The position numbers and the translations under genes were made by a program. Below the pieces are notes generated by a model. The model was not told where the DNA came from and made no database searches. It saw nothing but the letters and a program-made list of their open reading frames with translations. DNA of 64,000 bases from Bacillota bacterium. Its GTDB lineage: Bacteria; Bacillota; Bacilli; Paenibacillales; Paenibacillaceae. The stretch is from contig JAEWAQ010000024.1 of NCBI GenBank assembly GCA_023391635.1, forward strand, positions 1 to 64,000. The letters run 5' to 3'. This document shows positions 1 through 8,582 of this stretch, piece by piece (the first letter of the stretch is position 1; each line of letters begins with the position of its first letter).

Positions 1-229
1 CCGCGTCGAGTTCGGGCAACCGCAGAAACTCCTCAATCGAAGTCGTGGCCGGAAGATCTCCCAGCTCTCTGCGGGCGGCCGCCAAGCTTTGGGGCCGGAT
101 ATCGCAAAGCCCGACCAACCGGCAATCCGGATGGCTCCGGAAATATTCCCGACCGAAATAGATGCCGCGGCCTCCCGTTCCGAGAATGCCGACGCCGATT
201 TTGCCGTTTGCTTCCCTTGAATTCTCCAT
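1..229 (-). CDS. Gfo/Idh/MocA-family oxidoreductase, N-terminal part (runs off the window)
   Basis: The first 76 residues of an NAD(P)-dependent sugar or inositol oxidoreductase are visible; the rest lies outside the window. The N-terminus carries the dinucleotide-binding glycine motif GVGILGTGGRG (residues 12-22), followed by the end of strand 2, VGLCDIRP, where an acidic residue normally binds the ribose of the cofactor. It begins about 60 bases after the second sugar permease and points the same way, so it is probably the last visible gene of the uptake operon and modifies the imported sugar. Family assignment is solid for the Rossmann half; the substrate cannot be told. Confidence 0.8.
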   Translation of the reverse strand, partial: MENSREANGKIGVGILGTGGRGIYFGREYFRSHPDCRLVGLCDIRPQSLAAARRELGDLPATTSIEEFLRLPELDA

Positions 230-287
230 ACGTTTACCCCTTGAACGATTATTGTTCTAGCGAATGGAATCCTTCCGTACCAACCGT

Positions 288-1178
288 CTATTCTTTCAAA
301 GAGCCGATCATGACGCCTTTTACGAAATACTTTTGAAGAAACGGATAGACCAACATAATCGGTGTAATGGTCACGATAATGACTGAATACTTGATTAATT
401 TCTTCAACATCACCCCGTCCAGCTGCGTCGTTATGTTGATATCCTCCGGCTTGAAGCTGATGTTGATCAGCAAGATCTCGCGCAGAAACAGCTGCAGCGG
501 ATACATCTCCCGATGTCTCAGGAAGATGACGGCGTTAAACCATGAATTCCATTGACCGACCCCGTAGAACAAGGCCATGACGGCGAGGATGGCCAGCGAC
601 AGGGGAAGAACGATGCGGACGAAAATAAGCACATCGTTGGCCCCGTCAATTTTGGCCGATTCAATCAGCGAATCCGGAATCGACTGGAAGAAAGTTCGCA
701 TGACGATAAGATTCCAGGTCGAAACCGCTCCGGGCAGCACGATCGCCCATATGGTATTCACCAAGCCCAATCCTTTGACAATCAGGAAAAAGGGAATTAA
801 TCCGCCGCCAAAAAACATCGTAACGACGATCATGAACATGACCGCCCGCCCCAACATCAATCCTTTTCTTGACAGCACGTAAGCGCCCGTCGCCGTGAGC
901 AGCAGGCTGACCGCCGTTCCCAACAAAACGTAGATCACCGAATTTTTGAATCCCAACAGAATATTCGGATTGTTGAACACGAGCCTGTAGCCTTCCAGCG
1001 TCGGATCGACCGGATAGAGCAGGATGCCTTTGCGTTCATAGATGCTCAAAGGATCGCTGAACGAAGCGAACAAGACGTAAAGAAAGGGGTAAAGCGTAAT
1101 CGCCATCACCGCGATCATGAATATCCAATTGATCGTATCGAAGGTCTTCTCGCCGATGCCGACTTTTATTTTCAACAC
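288..1178 (-). CDS. Carbohydrate ABC transporter permease (LplC/YtcP type)
   Basis: Inner-membrane subunit of an ABC importer for a sugar or oligosaccharide, 296 aa, the usual length for the MalG/LplC class. Hydrophobic segments begin near residue 15 and recur to the C-terminus. The ATPase-docking EAA loop is seen around residues 173-195 (ESAKIDGANDVLIFVRIVLP). The C-terminus PFLQKYFVKGVMIGSLKE is typical of this subfamily. It follows the other permease by 15 bp. No ATPase gene is present, as is usual for these Paenibacillus systems, which share a common MsmX-type ATPase. The substrate is not determinable from sequence; lipo-oligosaccharide or plant polysaccharide fragments are typical. Confidence 0.92.
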   Translation of the reverse strand: MLKIKVGIGEKTFDTINWIFMIAVMAITLYPFLYVLFASFSDPLSIYERKGILLYPVDPTLEGYRLVFNNPNILLGFKNSVIYVLLGTAVSLLLTATGAYVLSRKGLMLGRAVMFMIVVTMFFGGGLIPFFLIVKGLGLVNTIWAIVLPGAVSTWNLIVMRTFFQSIPDSLIESAKIDGANDVLIFVRIVLPLSLAILAVMALFYGVGQWNSWFNAVIFLRHREMYPLQLFLREILLINISFKPEDINITTQLDGVMLKKLIKYSVIIVTITPIMLVYPFLQKYFVKGVMIGSLKE

Positions 1179-1193
1179 AATGCCTCCCCTACC

Positions 1194-2147
1194 CTACCAA
1201 ACGCTGGTTTCATTTACTTTCCTGCTGATTCGGTTGGCTGTGTAGATCAAGGCGAAATTGATGACCGAATTGAATAATCCGATCGCCGCGCTGTAGCTGT
1301 AATCCGATTGCTCCAACCCCCGCCTGTATACATAGGTCGATATAATATCCGCGGTATCATAGATCACCGGATTATACAGCAGCAGCACCTTCTCCCACCC
1401 GACATTCAATAGCCCTCCGATTTGCAGAATCAACAATATGACGACTGTCGGCATGATCGACGGAATGGTGATGGAAATCGCTTGCCTGAACCGTCCTGCG
1501 CCGTCGATCGCCGCCGCTTCGTACAAGTGGGGATTCACCGTCGTGATCGCCGCCAGATAGATGATGCTGCCCCAGCCCAGGTCCGTCCAGATCCCGGAAC
1601 CGACGTAGATGGTGCGGAACATTTCGGGCATCACCATGAAATTGTTGCGCGGCCCTCCGAAGGCGGCAATGATATTGTTGAACAAGCCATCGCTGCCCAG
1701 AAGCTCCACAACGATCCCGGCGATGACGACCGTGGAGATAAAATGCGGCATATAGGTAATGGTTTGCACCGTTCTTTGGAAAAACTTCACCCTGAGTTCG
1801 TTGATTAACAATGCAAATATGATTGGCGCAGGAAATCCGAACAACAGACTGTAGAAGCTGAGCAAGAACGTGTTCTTCAGCAACCGCCATATATAATAGC
1901 TGTTGAAAAACTCCGTGAAATGCTGCAGCCCGATCCACTTGCTTCCCGTTACGCCCTTGGCGGGATTGTAGTCCATAAACGCAATCACGGCGCCATACAT
2001 CGGCGCATAATGAAAGATGACGTAAAAGCCGACGACCGGCACGAGCATCAAATAGAGATAACGATTGACGAAAACATCCTTTTTCAACCGGGACGCAAAC
2101 CCGACTTGGCTTCGAGCAGCAAGCCCGACTGGCGGTTTCTTCTGCAT
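1194..2147 (-). CDS. Carbohydrate ABC transporter permease (LplB/YteP type)
   Basis: Second membrane subunit of the sugar importer, 317 aa from the chosen ATG. That ATG is preceded by GGAAGG at good spacing; the frame stays open 30 codons upstream, but that stretch is not membrane-like and has no ribosome site. The protein starts with basic residues, then the family-typical YLYLMLVPVVGFYVIFHYAPMYG split between the first helix and the loop. The EAA motif is near YEAAAIDGAGRFRQAISITIP. The C-terminus NRISRKVNETSVW is typical of LplB/YteP. It pairs with the downstream LplC-like permease to form the channel. Confidence 0.92.
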   Translation of the reverse strand: MQKKPPVGLAARSQVGFASRLKKDVFVNRYLYLMLVPVVGFYVIFHYAPMYGAVIAFMDYNPAKGVTGSKWIGLQHFTEFFNSYYIWRLLKNTFLLSFYSLLFGFPAPIIFALLINELRVKFFQRTVQTITYMPHFISTVVIAGIVVELLGSDGLFNNIIAAFGGPRNNFMVMPEMFRTIYVGSGIWTDLGWGSIIYLAAITTVNPHLYEAAAIDGAGRFRQAISITIPSIMPTVVILLILQIGGLLNVGWEKVLLLYNPVIYDTADIISTYVYRRGLEQSDYSYSAAIGLFNSVINFALIYTANRISRKVNETSVW

Positions 2148-2238
2148 GAGAACGATCCTTCCGTGTTCCGTGGTTGTTTGCGGGCGAAGGAAGGACACGG
2201 GAGCGGCGGCCGTTCCCGTGTCGTCTCCATGCCTCATA

Positions 2239-3918
2239 TCAGCTTCTGCTGTTCAACCGATCCAGCGCAGCCTGGTTGTTCTTGATGACGTTGTCGATCT
2301 TGAGCGATTTAATGGTGTTCACATAGCTGTCGAATTTGTCCAGCGGCTCAATGCCCATCACGAATTTCAGGAACATTTCGCCTTGATAGGTCTCGACTTC
2401 CGTCATGATTTTATCGTTCTCGTTCTTCTCTTCATCCGTAAAGATTCGGCCGGGGGGTAGCGCCATTTCATTCGTCGCTTGCCCCTCCCACAGATCAAAA
2501 GCCTCGTGCTGCTCCGGGAGAGGATATTGCAGCATGTTCATTCTGTCGTCCATGTTTTGTTTCAGACGGTTCGGAGAGTACATGGAACCCACTTTCGCCT
2601 GGTCTTCCTTGTACATGTCCGTAAATTGGGGGTTGCCGTCCACCAACGTATAGCTTTCGCCTTCGATCCCCCAGTTCGTAAGCAGCTTCGCTTCCTCCGA
2701 ATACAGCCAGTCGATCAATTTGACCGATTCTATCGGGTACTTATTGTTTGTGGTAATATGCTTGGCATTCGCTTTGCTCACGAACCAGCCGTAAGCGTCT
2801 CTAAGCCTCAGACGATCTCCCTTATTAACGACCGGAGACAAGGCGGGTACAAGTTTGGCACCCGGCTCCATCTTATCTTTGATCGACGCATACCAATACA
2901 AGTGCATCGCCGCCGCCCCGCTCTTGCCGGACTGCATTTCGCTCAGAACATGTTCGTCGTACGTATGGGTGGCAAAGTCCTTGGTTATGAGGCCTTCCTT
3001 GTACCACTTGTTCAATACGGTGAGATACTCTTTATAGCCCGGTTCGATCGGCGCGTACTTGACCACATTGTTATCGTGGTAGAAATCCTTGCCTTTGACT
3101 CCGAAGGCGCTGGCGATGATGCTGCTGTTCTCCAGAATGTCCGACCCGGGTTTGCCGTTATGGTTCCAGGCGAAAGGCGCTTCCAATCCCAACTGGTCTT
3201 TGAACGCCTTGAGCACCGTATACCACTCGTCAATGGTTTCAGGCATCGGCAAGCTAACCTTGTCAAGATAATCCTGTCTGATCATCATGCCGACGTACGC
3301 ATGATCTTCCCCAAAGGGCTTATCCAGCGACATGCTGGCGCCGAAACCTCCGAGAAACGTGCCTTCGGCATTCCGCACCACTTTGTCGGCCATTGGATCG
3401 TTGGCGAGAAGCCTCTTAAAGTTAGGGGCGTACTTCTGCACGAGCTCTGTCGGATCGATAATCAGTCCGTCGGCGACGGCTTGACTCGGGCCGCCTTTGT
3501 AGTCGTTAAACATGCCGACGACAATGTCCGGCCGATCGCCGCTGGCCAGCATAATATTGAATTGCTCTTTCTCTTGGCCGACCGGCGGATGGATGAATTT
3601 CAGGTTGATCCCCGTTCTTTTCATAATTTCCTTGGCAACCGGCGTCTCCGCCAGATTCGTGAAATATTGCAGATCAGGCGCATTCAGAGCCGTATAAATG
3701 GTAAGCGTAATCGGTTCTTTCGAAATCGGCAGCGTAATTTCAGTAAGTTGTTCAGGTTCGGTCGGTTCAGGGGACTTGGACGGTTCCGTCGAAGACGGTT
3801 GTGCTGTGGAACTGCCTGGCGATGGAGATGGATCCGCTTGTTTTGTGGTGCATCCTGCGAATATCGTCATTAGAATCATGACGGCTGCCAAGAACAACAG
3901 GTAAGATTTCTTTCGCAA
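2239..3918 (-). CDS. Extracellular sugar-binding lipoprotein of the ABC importer
   Basis: Substrate-binding protein anchored to the outside of the membrane, 559 aa, the length of the LplA/YtcQ group. I place the start at a TTG at 3918, 8 bases after GGGAGG; the N-terminus then reads as a lipoprotein signal, basic residues followed by a hydrophobic run and the lipobox IFAGC. A Ser/Pro/Thr/Glu-rich linker follows (SPSPGSSTAQPSSTEPSKSP), then the binding domain. It is the first gene after the regulator and is followed by the two permeases. The 110-bp gap upstream holds a perfect 16-bp palindrome and a possible promoter, so it can be transcribed independently of the regulator gene. Confidence 0.92.
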   Translation of the reverse strand: MRKKSYLLFLAAVMILMTIFAGCTTKQADPSPSPGSSTAQPSSTEPSKSPEPTEPEQLTEITLPISKEPITLTIYTALNAPDLQYFTNLAETPVAKEIMKRTGINLKFIHPPVGQEKEQFNIMLASGDRPDIVVGMFNDYKGGPSQAVADGLIIDPTELVQKYAPNFKRLLANDPMADKVVRNAEGTFLGGFGASMSLDKPFGEDHAYVGMMIRQDYLDKVSLPMPETIDEWYTVLKAFKDQLGLEAPFAWNHNGKPGSDILENSSIIASAFGVKGKDFYHDNNVVKYAPIEPGYKEYLTVLNKWYKEGLITKDFATHTYDEHVLSEMQSGKSGAAAMHLYWYASIKDKMEPGAKLVPALSPVVNKGDRLRLRDAYGWFVSKANAKHITTNNKYPIESVKLIDWLYSEEAKLLTNWGIEGESYTLVDGNPQFTDMYKEDQAKVGSMYSPNRLKQNMDDRMNMLQYPLPEQHEAFDLWEGQATNEMALPPGRIFTDEEKNENDKIMTEVETYQGEMFLKFVMGIEPLDKFDSYVNTIKSLKIDNVIKNNQAALDRLNSRS

Positions 3919-3962
3919 GAACAACGCCTCCCATATTGGTTTTCGAATCTGATCGCTTGCAT

Positions 3963-3991
3963 GCACTAACTGGCGCCAGTTAACGATTCAA
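3963..3991 (-). promoter_or_regulatory. Candidate promoter/operator before the sugar-binding protein gene
   Basis: The perfect palindrome TAACTGGCGCCAGTTA lies at 3967-3982. Read on the minus strand it fills the spacer between TTGAAT (3986-3991) and TAGTGC (3963-3968), 17 bp apart. The -35 is reasonable and the -10 weak, as expected for an activated or repressed promoter. A bound dimer here would occlude polymerase. Symmetric operators are typical of LacI-type repressors, while AraC proteins such as the neighbour usually bind direct repeats, so the factor is uncertain. Confidence 0.5.
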
Positions 3992-4027
3992 ATTCTATGG
4001 TCGGCCTCCGTTGCTTGTAAATCGTCA

Positions 4028-6403
4028 TTATTTTGCTCGATCCTGATAATTTTTCGGGATTTCCCCTTTGTATTTGCCTGGAGTAACTCCTTCATATTTC
4101 TTGAACAATCGAATAAACGTATCCGGATTGGCATATCCCACCATCATCGATACTTCTTTGATCGCGATCTCGCTATTGGACATGATCGCCTTGGCTTTAT
4201 CTACGCGCAGCTTCTGTATATATTCAAGCAGACCCTCGCCGGTCTGGCTCTTGAAAAAACTGGACAAGTATGGCACGTTGACCCCGAAACGATCGGCAAT
4301 CATGGTCACGCTTAAATCTGGATTATGAAAATTCCCATGCGTGAATTCCATAATATCGTGAATCAGTTTTCCCGAATCGATCGACTTTCGGTTGTGAACG
4401 TACGATTCAATTTCATCCATAATGCCATAGATCTCTCGCTCCAACTGCGGCAGCGTGCGGGTTTCGATTAATCGGCGAATCGGATTCAATTGATCCAGAA
4501 AATCCATTTGCAGCGTTACGCCGAGCCCGTTGATGACCGACAGCACCGTATTGATCAATGCAAACATGTTGCATTTCACAATATCGATCGGCAAGCGGCG
4601 GTTGAGCGAATTGCTGGCGACGACTTCTTTGATAATGGCTTTGGCCCCCGGATAATCCCCTGCTTTGACGCAATTGACAAATTGCTGCTCTTTTATTTTC
4701 GAGAAATCGTAAATGCTTAAGCTCAGCTCCCGCTGCAAAATATCATCGGCATGTATAATGCTGTCGCTGCCCAGTATGTATTTGTATTCTATCGATTCCA
4801 TTACTTCGTCATAAGCGAACTTCAACTCGCTCAACGAAACATACACGCTGCTGATGGAAACGGACAAAATGATGCCGAACTTCTGCTCGATAAACTGTTT
4901 GGACCACTCGGCAACCCGCGTCAATTCGCGTTTCTGTTCGGTGCTGTCGTTATGCTTGAAATTGATCAGACAGACCATGAATTGATCGACTTCGACGATA
5001 TATCCCTGGTTGTTCTGCCTGACAAACTCCTCTACTACATTCTTGATAACAAAATGAATGAGGTTGACATCCGTTACGGCAGTGTACTTGGAGTTGCCGC
5101 GGATATCCTCCACATAAAACAGCATTAAGGCGAATTGATCCGCGTAAAACCGGATCTGATACGAGCGGCATGCTTCCTGGATGGAGATCAGTCCGTCCGT
5201 TCGACCTTTGATCATACGCGCAAGAAAGCTGTCCCGCAGCGTATTCGCCTGCAGACTGTGAATTTTGGAATAGCGAACGTTCTCTTCGACCATATTGGAT
5301 ATGGATTCTTCTATGAACGCATATTCGTTCGTCTTGCGGTTATTTTCACCGTCGCCCCTGTCATATTGATTGCCGATCATACGCACGATGCGATGTATGG
5401 GACGATAATTTTTTTTGGAGAAAACAAAGGCTAGCAACCCGCCCAATATGACGCTTGCCAGAAGGCTTATCAGCGCCAGATGCCTGACCGACGTCGCCCT
5501 CTGCATAAACATGTTCGCGGAAATTATGGAAACATACCTCAGCTCGCCGATCTCCGATTGGATGCTGGAGACCACGACGGATTCCTCGCCGACCCGGGTA
5601 TGAATCGTGTTTTCACTTTCGCTTAAGCCCTTATAATTTATCGCTTCGGACAATACGGTTTCATGCGTGGAGTACAGAATCTCGTTATGACTGTTCATGA
5701 TCGCGATAATGCCATGATCCTTCAATTGCAGATTGGTCAATACTTCTCCGATCAGTCTTTCATTGAGATGAAAAACGATTGTGCCCAAAGTTTCTTCGGA
5801 AGCATTCGTAACATACGGAGTGATATATTTAACAAAAATGATATTTCGAACGAACTGACCTTCATTATTCTTACTCTCGACAGTTGTAATGCGATCTTTG
5901 AGCGTTCCGGTACGGAGCAGTTTTTGCCATTCGTCATAATCCATTACGCTGTTCTTGTAATATTGCGCGAAGTAAGTCTGGGGATCGTACGCCGCTTTCG
6001 AGGAGAGGATTTTATCCGAGTTGAAGAAATAAATATAAAATTGGCTGATGAAATCGTTCGCCAAAGCATAGGCCGAGAAATCGTTGATCAGCTGATACAT
6101 CGTAAATCTCTGCATCGATTCCATATTATCGTCGGCATACATCAATCCTTTGATTCTTTGATCGAGCGCAATCCGGGCTGTCAACTGCTTAATATCCCTA
6201 AACCTGCTGTCGATACTCTGCTGAACCTGGGTGAGGATGGCCGAATCTGCTCTATTGATCTCGCTTTCGATGACGCGAATCGAACGCAAGTAAATAAATC
6301 CCCCGATGAGAACAGGCAATAGAAGAATCACCATATACGAAAGTACGAAATAAATAACCAGATTTCCGCGGTGATTAAATGTTTCTTTTTTGTCGGCAGC
6401 CAT
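4028..6403 (-). CDS. Membrane-bound AraC-family regulator with extracellular sensor domain (YesS-like)
   Basis: One-component transmembrane transcription factor, 791 aa. The start at 6403 follows GGGGGGAAG at 9 bases; an in-frame ATG 9 codons upstream has no ribosome site. A helix near residues 15-40 (LVIYFVLSYMVILLLPVLIGG) and a second near 290-310 bracket a ~250-residue extracytoplasmic sensor. A linker follows, then the C-terminal double helix-turn-helix (about 690-785) with VTMIADRFGVNVPYLSSFFK and VSMMVGYANPDTFIRLFKKY. Proteins of this design lie beside LplA/B/C-type importers and are thought to switch them on when an extracellular sugar is sensed. It is transcribed in the same direction as the transporter genes. 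Confidence 0.9.
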   Translation of the reverse strand: MAADKKETFNHRGNLVIYFVLSYMVILLLPVLIGGFIYLRSIRVIESEINRADSAILTQVQQSIDSRFRDIKQLTARIALDQRIKGLMYADDNMESMQRFTMYQLINDFSAYALANDFISQFYIYFFNSDKILSSKAAYDPQTYFAQYYKNSVMDYDEWQKLLRTGTLKDRITTVESKNNEGQFVRNIIFVKYITPYVTNASEETLGTIVFHLNERLIGEVLTNLQLKDHGIIAIMNSHNEILYSTHETVLSEAINYKGLSESENTIHTRVGEESVVVSSIQSEIGELRYVSIISANMFMQRATSVRHLALISLLASVILGGLLAFVFSKKNYRPIHRIVRMIGNQYDRGDGENNRKTNEYAFIEESISNMVEENVRYSKIHSLQANTLRDSFLARMIKGRTDGLISIQEACRSYQIRFYADQFALMLFYVEDIRGNSKYTAVTDVNLIHFVIKNVVEEFVRQNNQGYIVEVDQFMVCLINFKHNDSTEQKRELTRVAEWSKQFIEQKFGIILSVSISSVYVSLSELKFAYDEVMESIEYKYILGSDSIIHADDILQRELSLSIYDFSKIKEQQFVNCVKAGDYPGAKAIIKEVVASNSLNRRLPIDIVKCNMFALINTVLSVINGLGVTLQMDFLDQLNPIRRLIETRTLPQLEREIYGIMDEIESYVHNRKSIDSGKLIHDIMEFTHGNFHNPDLSVTMIADRFGVNVPYLSSFFKSQTGEGLLEYIQKLRVDKAKAIMSNSEIAIKEVSMMVGYANPDTFIRLFKKYEGVTPGKYKGEIPKNYQDRAK

Positions 6404-6546
6404 ATTCCGATTCTTCCCCCCGAGTACCATAAAGCGCTTTCAGGGTCATAATACCATGAATCCAAGCGCCATCCAAGCCGATCGCGGCAACAGCAGCATA
6501 AAATCAAGTAGACCCCTACAAATACATAGGTTCTCAAAGACAGAAA

Positions 6547-6580
6547 CAAGAACCTCCCCAACTAACGGGCAAGGTTCTTG
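6547..6580 (-). terminator. Hairpin terminator after the small-gene pair
   Basis: Inverted repeat CAAGAACCT / AAGGTTCTTG with a 15-base loop. Reading on the minus strand the second arm runs into TTTCTG. It sits between the stop of the 100-residue gene and the start of the AraC-type regulator, separating the two transcription units. Confidence 0.55.
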
Positions 6581-6606
6581 CTTCGACTGCAATGGTACGG
6601 CGCGGC

Positions 6607-6909
6607 CTACATCAATCGACCGCCGGCATCGAAAATGACGCTTCGCGCTTGTTCGGCAACTTGTACCGGCAATTGGGCCGACAAAGTAAAAGAAAGCTTC
6701 AGTCTCGGATCTGTCTGATCGGCCAAAGTTGGGAGGAACCCATTTTCTGCAGCAAATTCAACGTGAGTATCTGCCAGTCCGCTCGGTGCAGCTTGTACGC
6801 TCTCACACTCGATCCGAAAACAGTCTCCACGCAGCGCCCGCAATTTGCGTACGGCCGATTCGGCTTGCTCCTGGGTGCCGAATCTGGCGTTGATCGTCGC
6901 CGAGTCCAT
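6607..6909 (-). CDS. Small protein of unknown function (100 aa)
   Basis: I do not recognise a named family. The protein is soluble, has no signal peptide, and reads like a small alpha/beta fold: it opens with a helix rich in Ala/Glu/Arg (TQEQAESAVRKLRAL), has alternating hydrophobic residues later, and one Cys pair in GDCFRIECES. Its start overlaps the previous stop as TGATG, so it is translationally coupled to the 62-residue gene before it, which supports both as real. Small proteins with this composition occur near dnaJ in Paenibacillaceae, but that is from memory and not checked. Confidence 0.6.
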   Translation of the reverse strand: MDSATINARFGTQEQAESAVRKLRALRGDCFRIECESVQAAPSGLADTHVEFAAENGFLPTLADQTDPRLKLSFTLSAQLPVQVAEQARSVIFDAGGRLM

Positions 6910-7097
6910 CAGTCCGACCCCTCATAGGAGACGGCCCGCCGATCGGCTTCCGCGGCCCGCTGTTGCGCCTCCAAATCGTCTTTGTCAGCAAGCTCCTCGG
7001 AAAATTCGACGTCTTCGGCGGAAGCTGTCGGCAAAGACTGCGAATTCTCATCCTGGCGGAACAATTGGCATCGTCCGATCATGCGATCTGTCAACAT
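6909..7097 (-). CDS. Small acidic protein of unknown function (62 aa)
   Basis: Acidic, low-complexity small protein, not recognised. I chose the ATG at 7097 because GGAGGG lies 7 bases before it; an ATG five codons upstream overlaps that site. The sequence begins MLTDRMIGRCQLFRQ, then is dominated by Glu, Asp, Ala and Ser (AEDVEFSEELADKDDLEAQ), suggesting a largely disordered or helical partner protein. It is coupled by one-base overlap to the 100-residue gene downstream. Confidence 0.55.
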   Translation of the reverse strand: MLTDRMIGRCQLFRQDENSQSLPTASAEDVEFSEELADKDDLEAQQRAAEADRRAVSYEGSD

Positions 7098-7189
7098 CGT
7101 ATCGCCCTCCATTGCAAGAAGTCATAGTGGTTGCCCATAGCTTGCTCGCAATCTTGCTTGGCTATTCACACATCCGTTCGAACGACCGC

Positions 7190-7266
7190 AATTACCCGGT
7201 TTTGTTGGGTAACTCAGCGCTCGGAGCCCATGCGGGGCGGAACTATCCGGTTTCGTTGGGTAACTC
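7190..7266. repeat. Two-unit 51-bp repeat with palindromic cores, downstream of dnaJ
   Basis: Two 26-bp copies start at 7190 and 7241, exactly 51 bp apart. Each contains a 21-base core with 8-base arms around a 5-base loop (TTTTG in the first, TTTCG in the second). In the first copy the arms are TTACCCGG and TTGGGTAA, which pair in plus-strand RNA with two G-U pairs. The geometry, loops and trailing CTC match the ten-unit array between comEB and comEA, but with different arms. Confidence 0.75.
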
Positions 7267-7278
7267 CGACTCACAACA

Positions 7279-7320
7279 AACAGGGCCGCATGGGAGTATC
7301 GCTACCCTGTCAGCCCTGTT
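7279..7320 (-). terminator. Possible dnaJ terminator hairpin
   Basis: Arms AACAGGGC and GCCCTGTT enclose a region with an inner stem (GGGTA / TACTCCC). On the minus strand it lies about 30 bases past the dnaJ stop. The base following is TGTTGTG, a poor U tract, so termination efficiency is doubtful. Confidence 0.4.
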
Positions 7321-7349
7321 GAATTTGGTGTGATGGCAATTATTACGAA

Positions 7350-8480
7350 CTATTCGCCGAGAATCGCTTTCTTCATGCGCTCGAAAATGCTGCCGCTCTG
7401 CTCGTGCGTCGATTCGCCGCTGCCTGCGCCGAATTCTCGCAGCAGTTCCTTCTGGCTATCGTTCAAGCTCGTCGGCGTCACGACAGTGACTTTCACGTGC
7501 TGGTCGCCTTGGCCATAGCCGCGCAGCTTCGGCACGCCCTTGCCCTTCAGCCGGAAGTAGGTCCCCGTCTGCGTGCCAGCGGGAATCTTCAGCTTGACTT
7601 TCTCCGTCAGCGTCGGCACTTCTAGCTCATCGCCCAGCGCGGCTTGAACGAACGTCAGCGGAACTTCGCAATAAATGTCGTCGCCCTCGCGTTCGAAGAA
7701 ATCGTGCGACTTCACCCGGAGCACGATGTACAGGTCGCCGGACGGACCGCCGCGCACACCCGCTTCTCCTTCGCCGCTTACGCGTAACTGCGCACCCTCG
7801 TCGACGCCGGCCGGAATCTTGACATGGATCTTGCGTTGACGCTTCACTTGGCCGCTGCCCGAGCAGGTTCCGCAGCGTTCTCGGATGATCTTGCCGCGTC
7901 CGCCGCAGGAGGTGCAGGGTCGACGATTGACAATGCGGCCAAATGGCGTGTTCTGCGCGACTTCCTGCTGGCCGCTGCCGCGGCAGACAGAGCACGTCTC
8001 GGGCTTGGTGCCGGGTTTCGCCCCGCTGCCATGGCACGTATCGCACGACTCGGTGCGCGGAATCGTAATGTCGGTCTCTTTGCCGAACACGGCTTCCTTG
8101 AACTCGATCGTCATCGTATACTGCAGGTCGTTGCCCCGCTGCGGTGCGTTCGGATCGCGCCGACCGCCTCCGCCGCCGCCGAAGAACATATCGAAAATAT
8201 CGCCGAACCCGCCCATATCGCCACTGAAGCCGCCGCCACCTCCACCGAAACCGGCGGTCGGGTCTTCATGGCCGAACTGGTCGTAGCGAGCCCTGCGCTG
8301 ATCGTCGCTCAGTACATCGTAGGCTTCCTTGACTTCTTTGAACTTCGCTTCGGCGTCTGCCGCTTTGTTGACGTCCGGGTGGTATTGGCGCGCCAGCTTG
8401 CGGTACGCCTTCTTCACATCCTCCGCAGAGGCTCCCTTCGCGACGCCGAGCACGTCGTAATAATCTCTCTTGTCGGCCAA
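7350..8480 (-). CDS. dnaJ: Chaperone protein DnaJ
   Basis: Hsp40 co-chaperone that stimulates DnaK ATP hydrolysis and delivers unfolded clients, 376 aa, standard length. Domains in order: J domain with the HPD motif at residues 34-36; glycine/phenylalanine linker (GGGGGGFSGDMGGF, near 77-105); four CxxCxGxG zinc repeats (CDTCHGSG, CSVCRGSG, CTSCGGRG, CGTCSGSG); and the C-terminal client-binding domain. The initiator is TTG at 8480, behind GGAGGCGGAGAG. It is the last gene of hrcA-grpE-dnaK-dnaJ and shares the CIRCE/HrcA control. A small stem (GCAAGGC/GCCTTGC, 8523-8540) lies in the 102-bp gap after dnaK and may tune the dnaK/dnaJ ratio. Confidence 0.98.
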   Translation of the reverse strand: MADKRDYYDVLGVAKGASAEDVKKAYRKLARQYHPDVNKAADAEAKFKEVKEAYDVLSDDQRRARYDQFGHEDPTAGFGGGGGGFSGDMGGFGDIFDMFFGGGGGGRRDPNAPQRGNDLQYTMTIEFKEAVFGKETDITIPRTESCDTCHGSGAKPGTKPETCSVCRGSGQQEVAQNTPFGRIVNRRPCTSCGGRGKIIRERCGTCSGSGQVKRQRKIHVKIPAGVDEGAQLRVSGEGEAGVRGGPSGDLYIVLRVKSHDFFEREGDDIYCEVPLTFVQAALGDELEVPTLTEKVKLKIPAGTQTGTYFRLKGKGVPKLRGYGQGDQHVKVTVVTPTSLNDSQKELLREFGAGSGESTHEQSGSIFERMKKAILGE

Positions 8481-8582
8481 CTCTCCGCCTCCTCATGAGG
8501 AAAGTCAAAGCCGTCCCGGCACGCAAGGCTGGAGCCTTGCAAGCAGGAACTGTCTTTGACTTCCTGGTGCCGCACGTACCGC

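Noticed and set aside
8523..8540. Terminator between dnaK and dnaJ
   Set aside because: Stem GCAAGGC/GCCTTGC has no U tract and lies within an operon; at most an RNA-stability or attenuation element.
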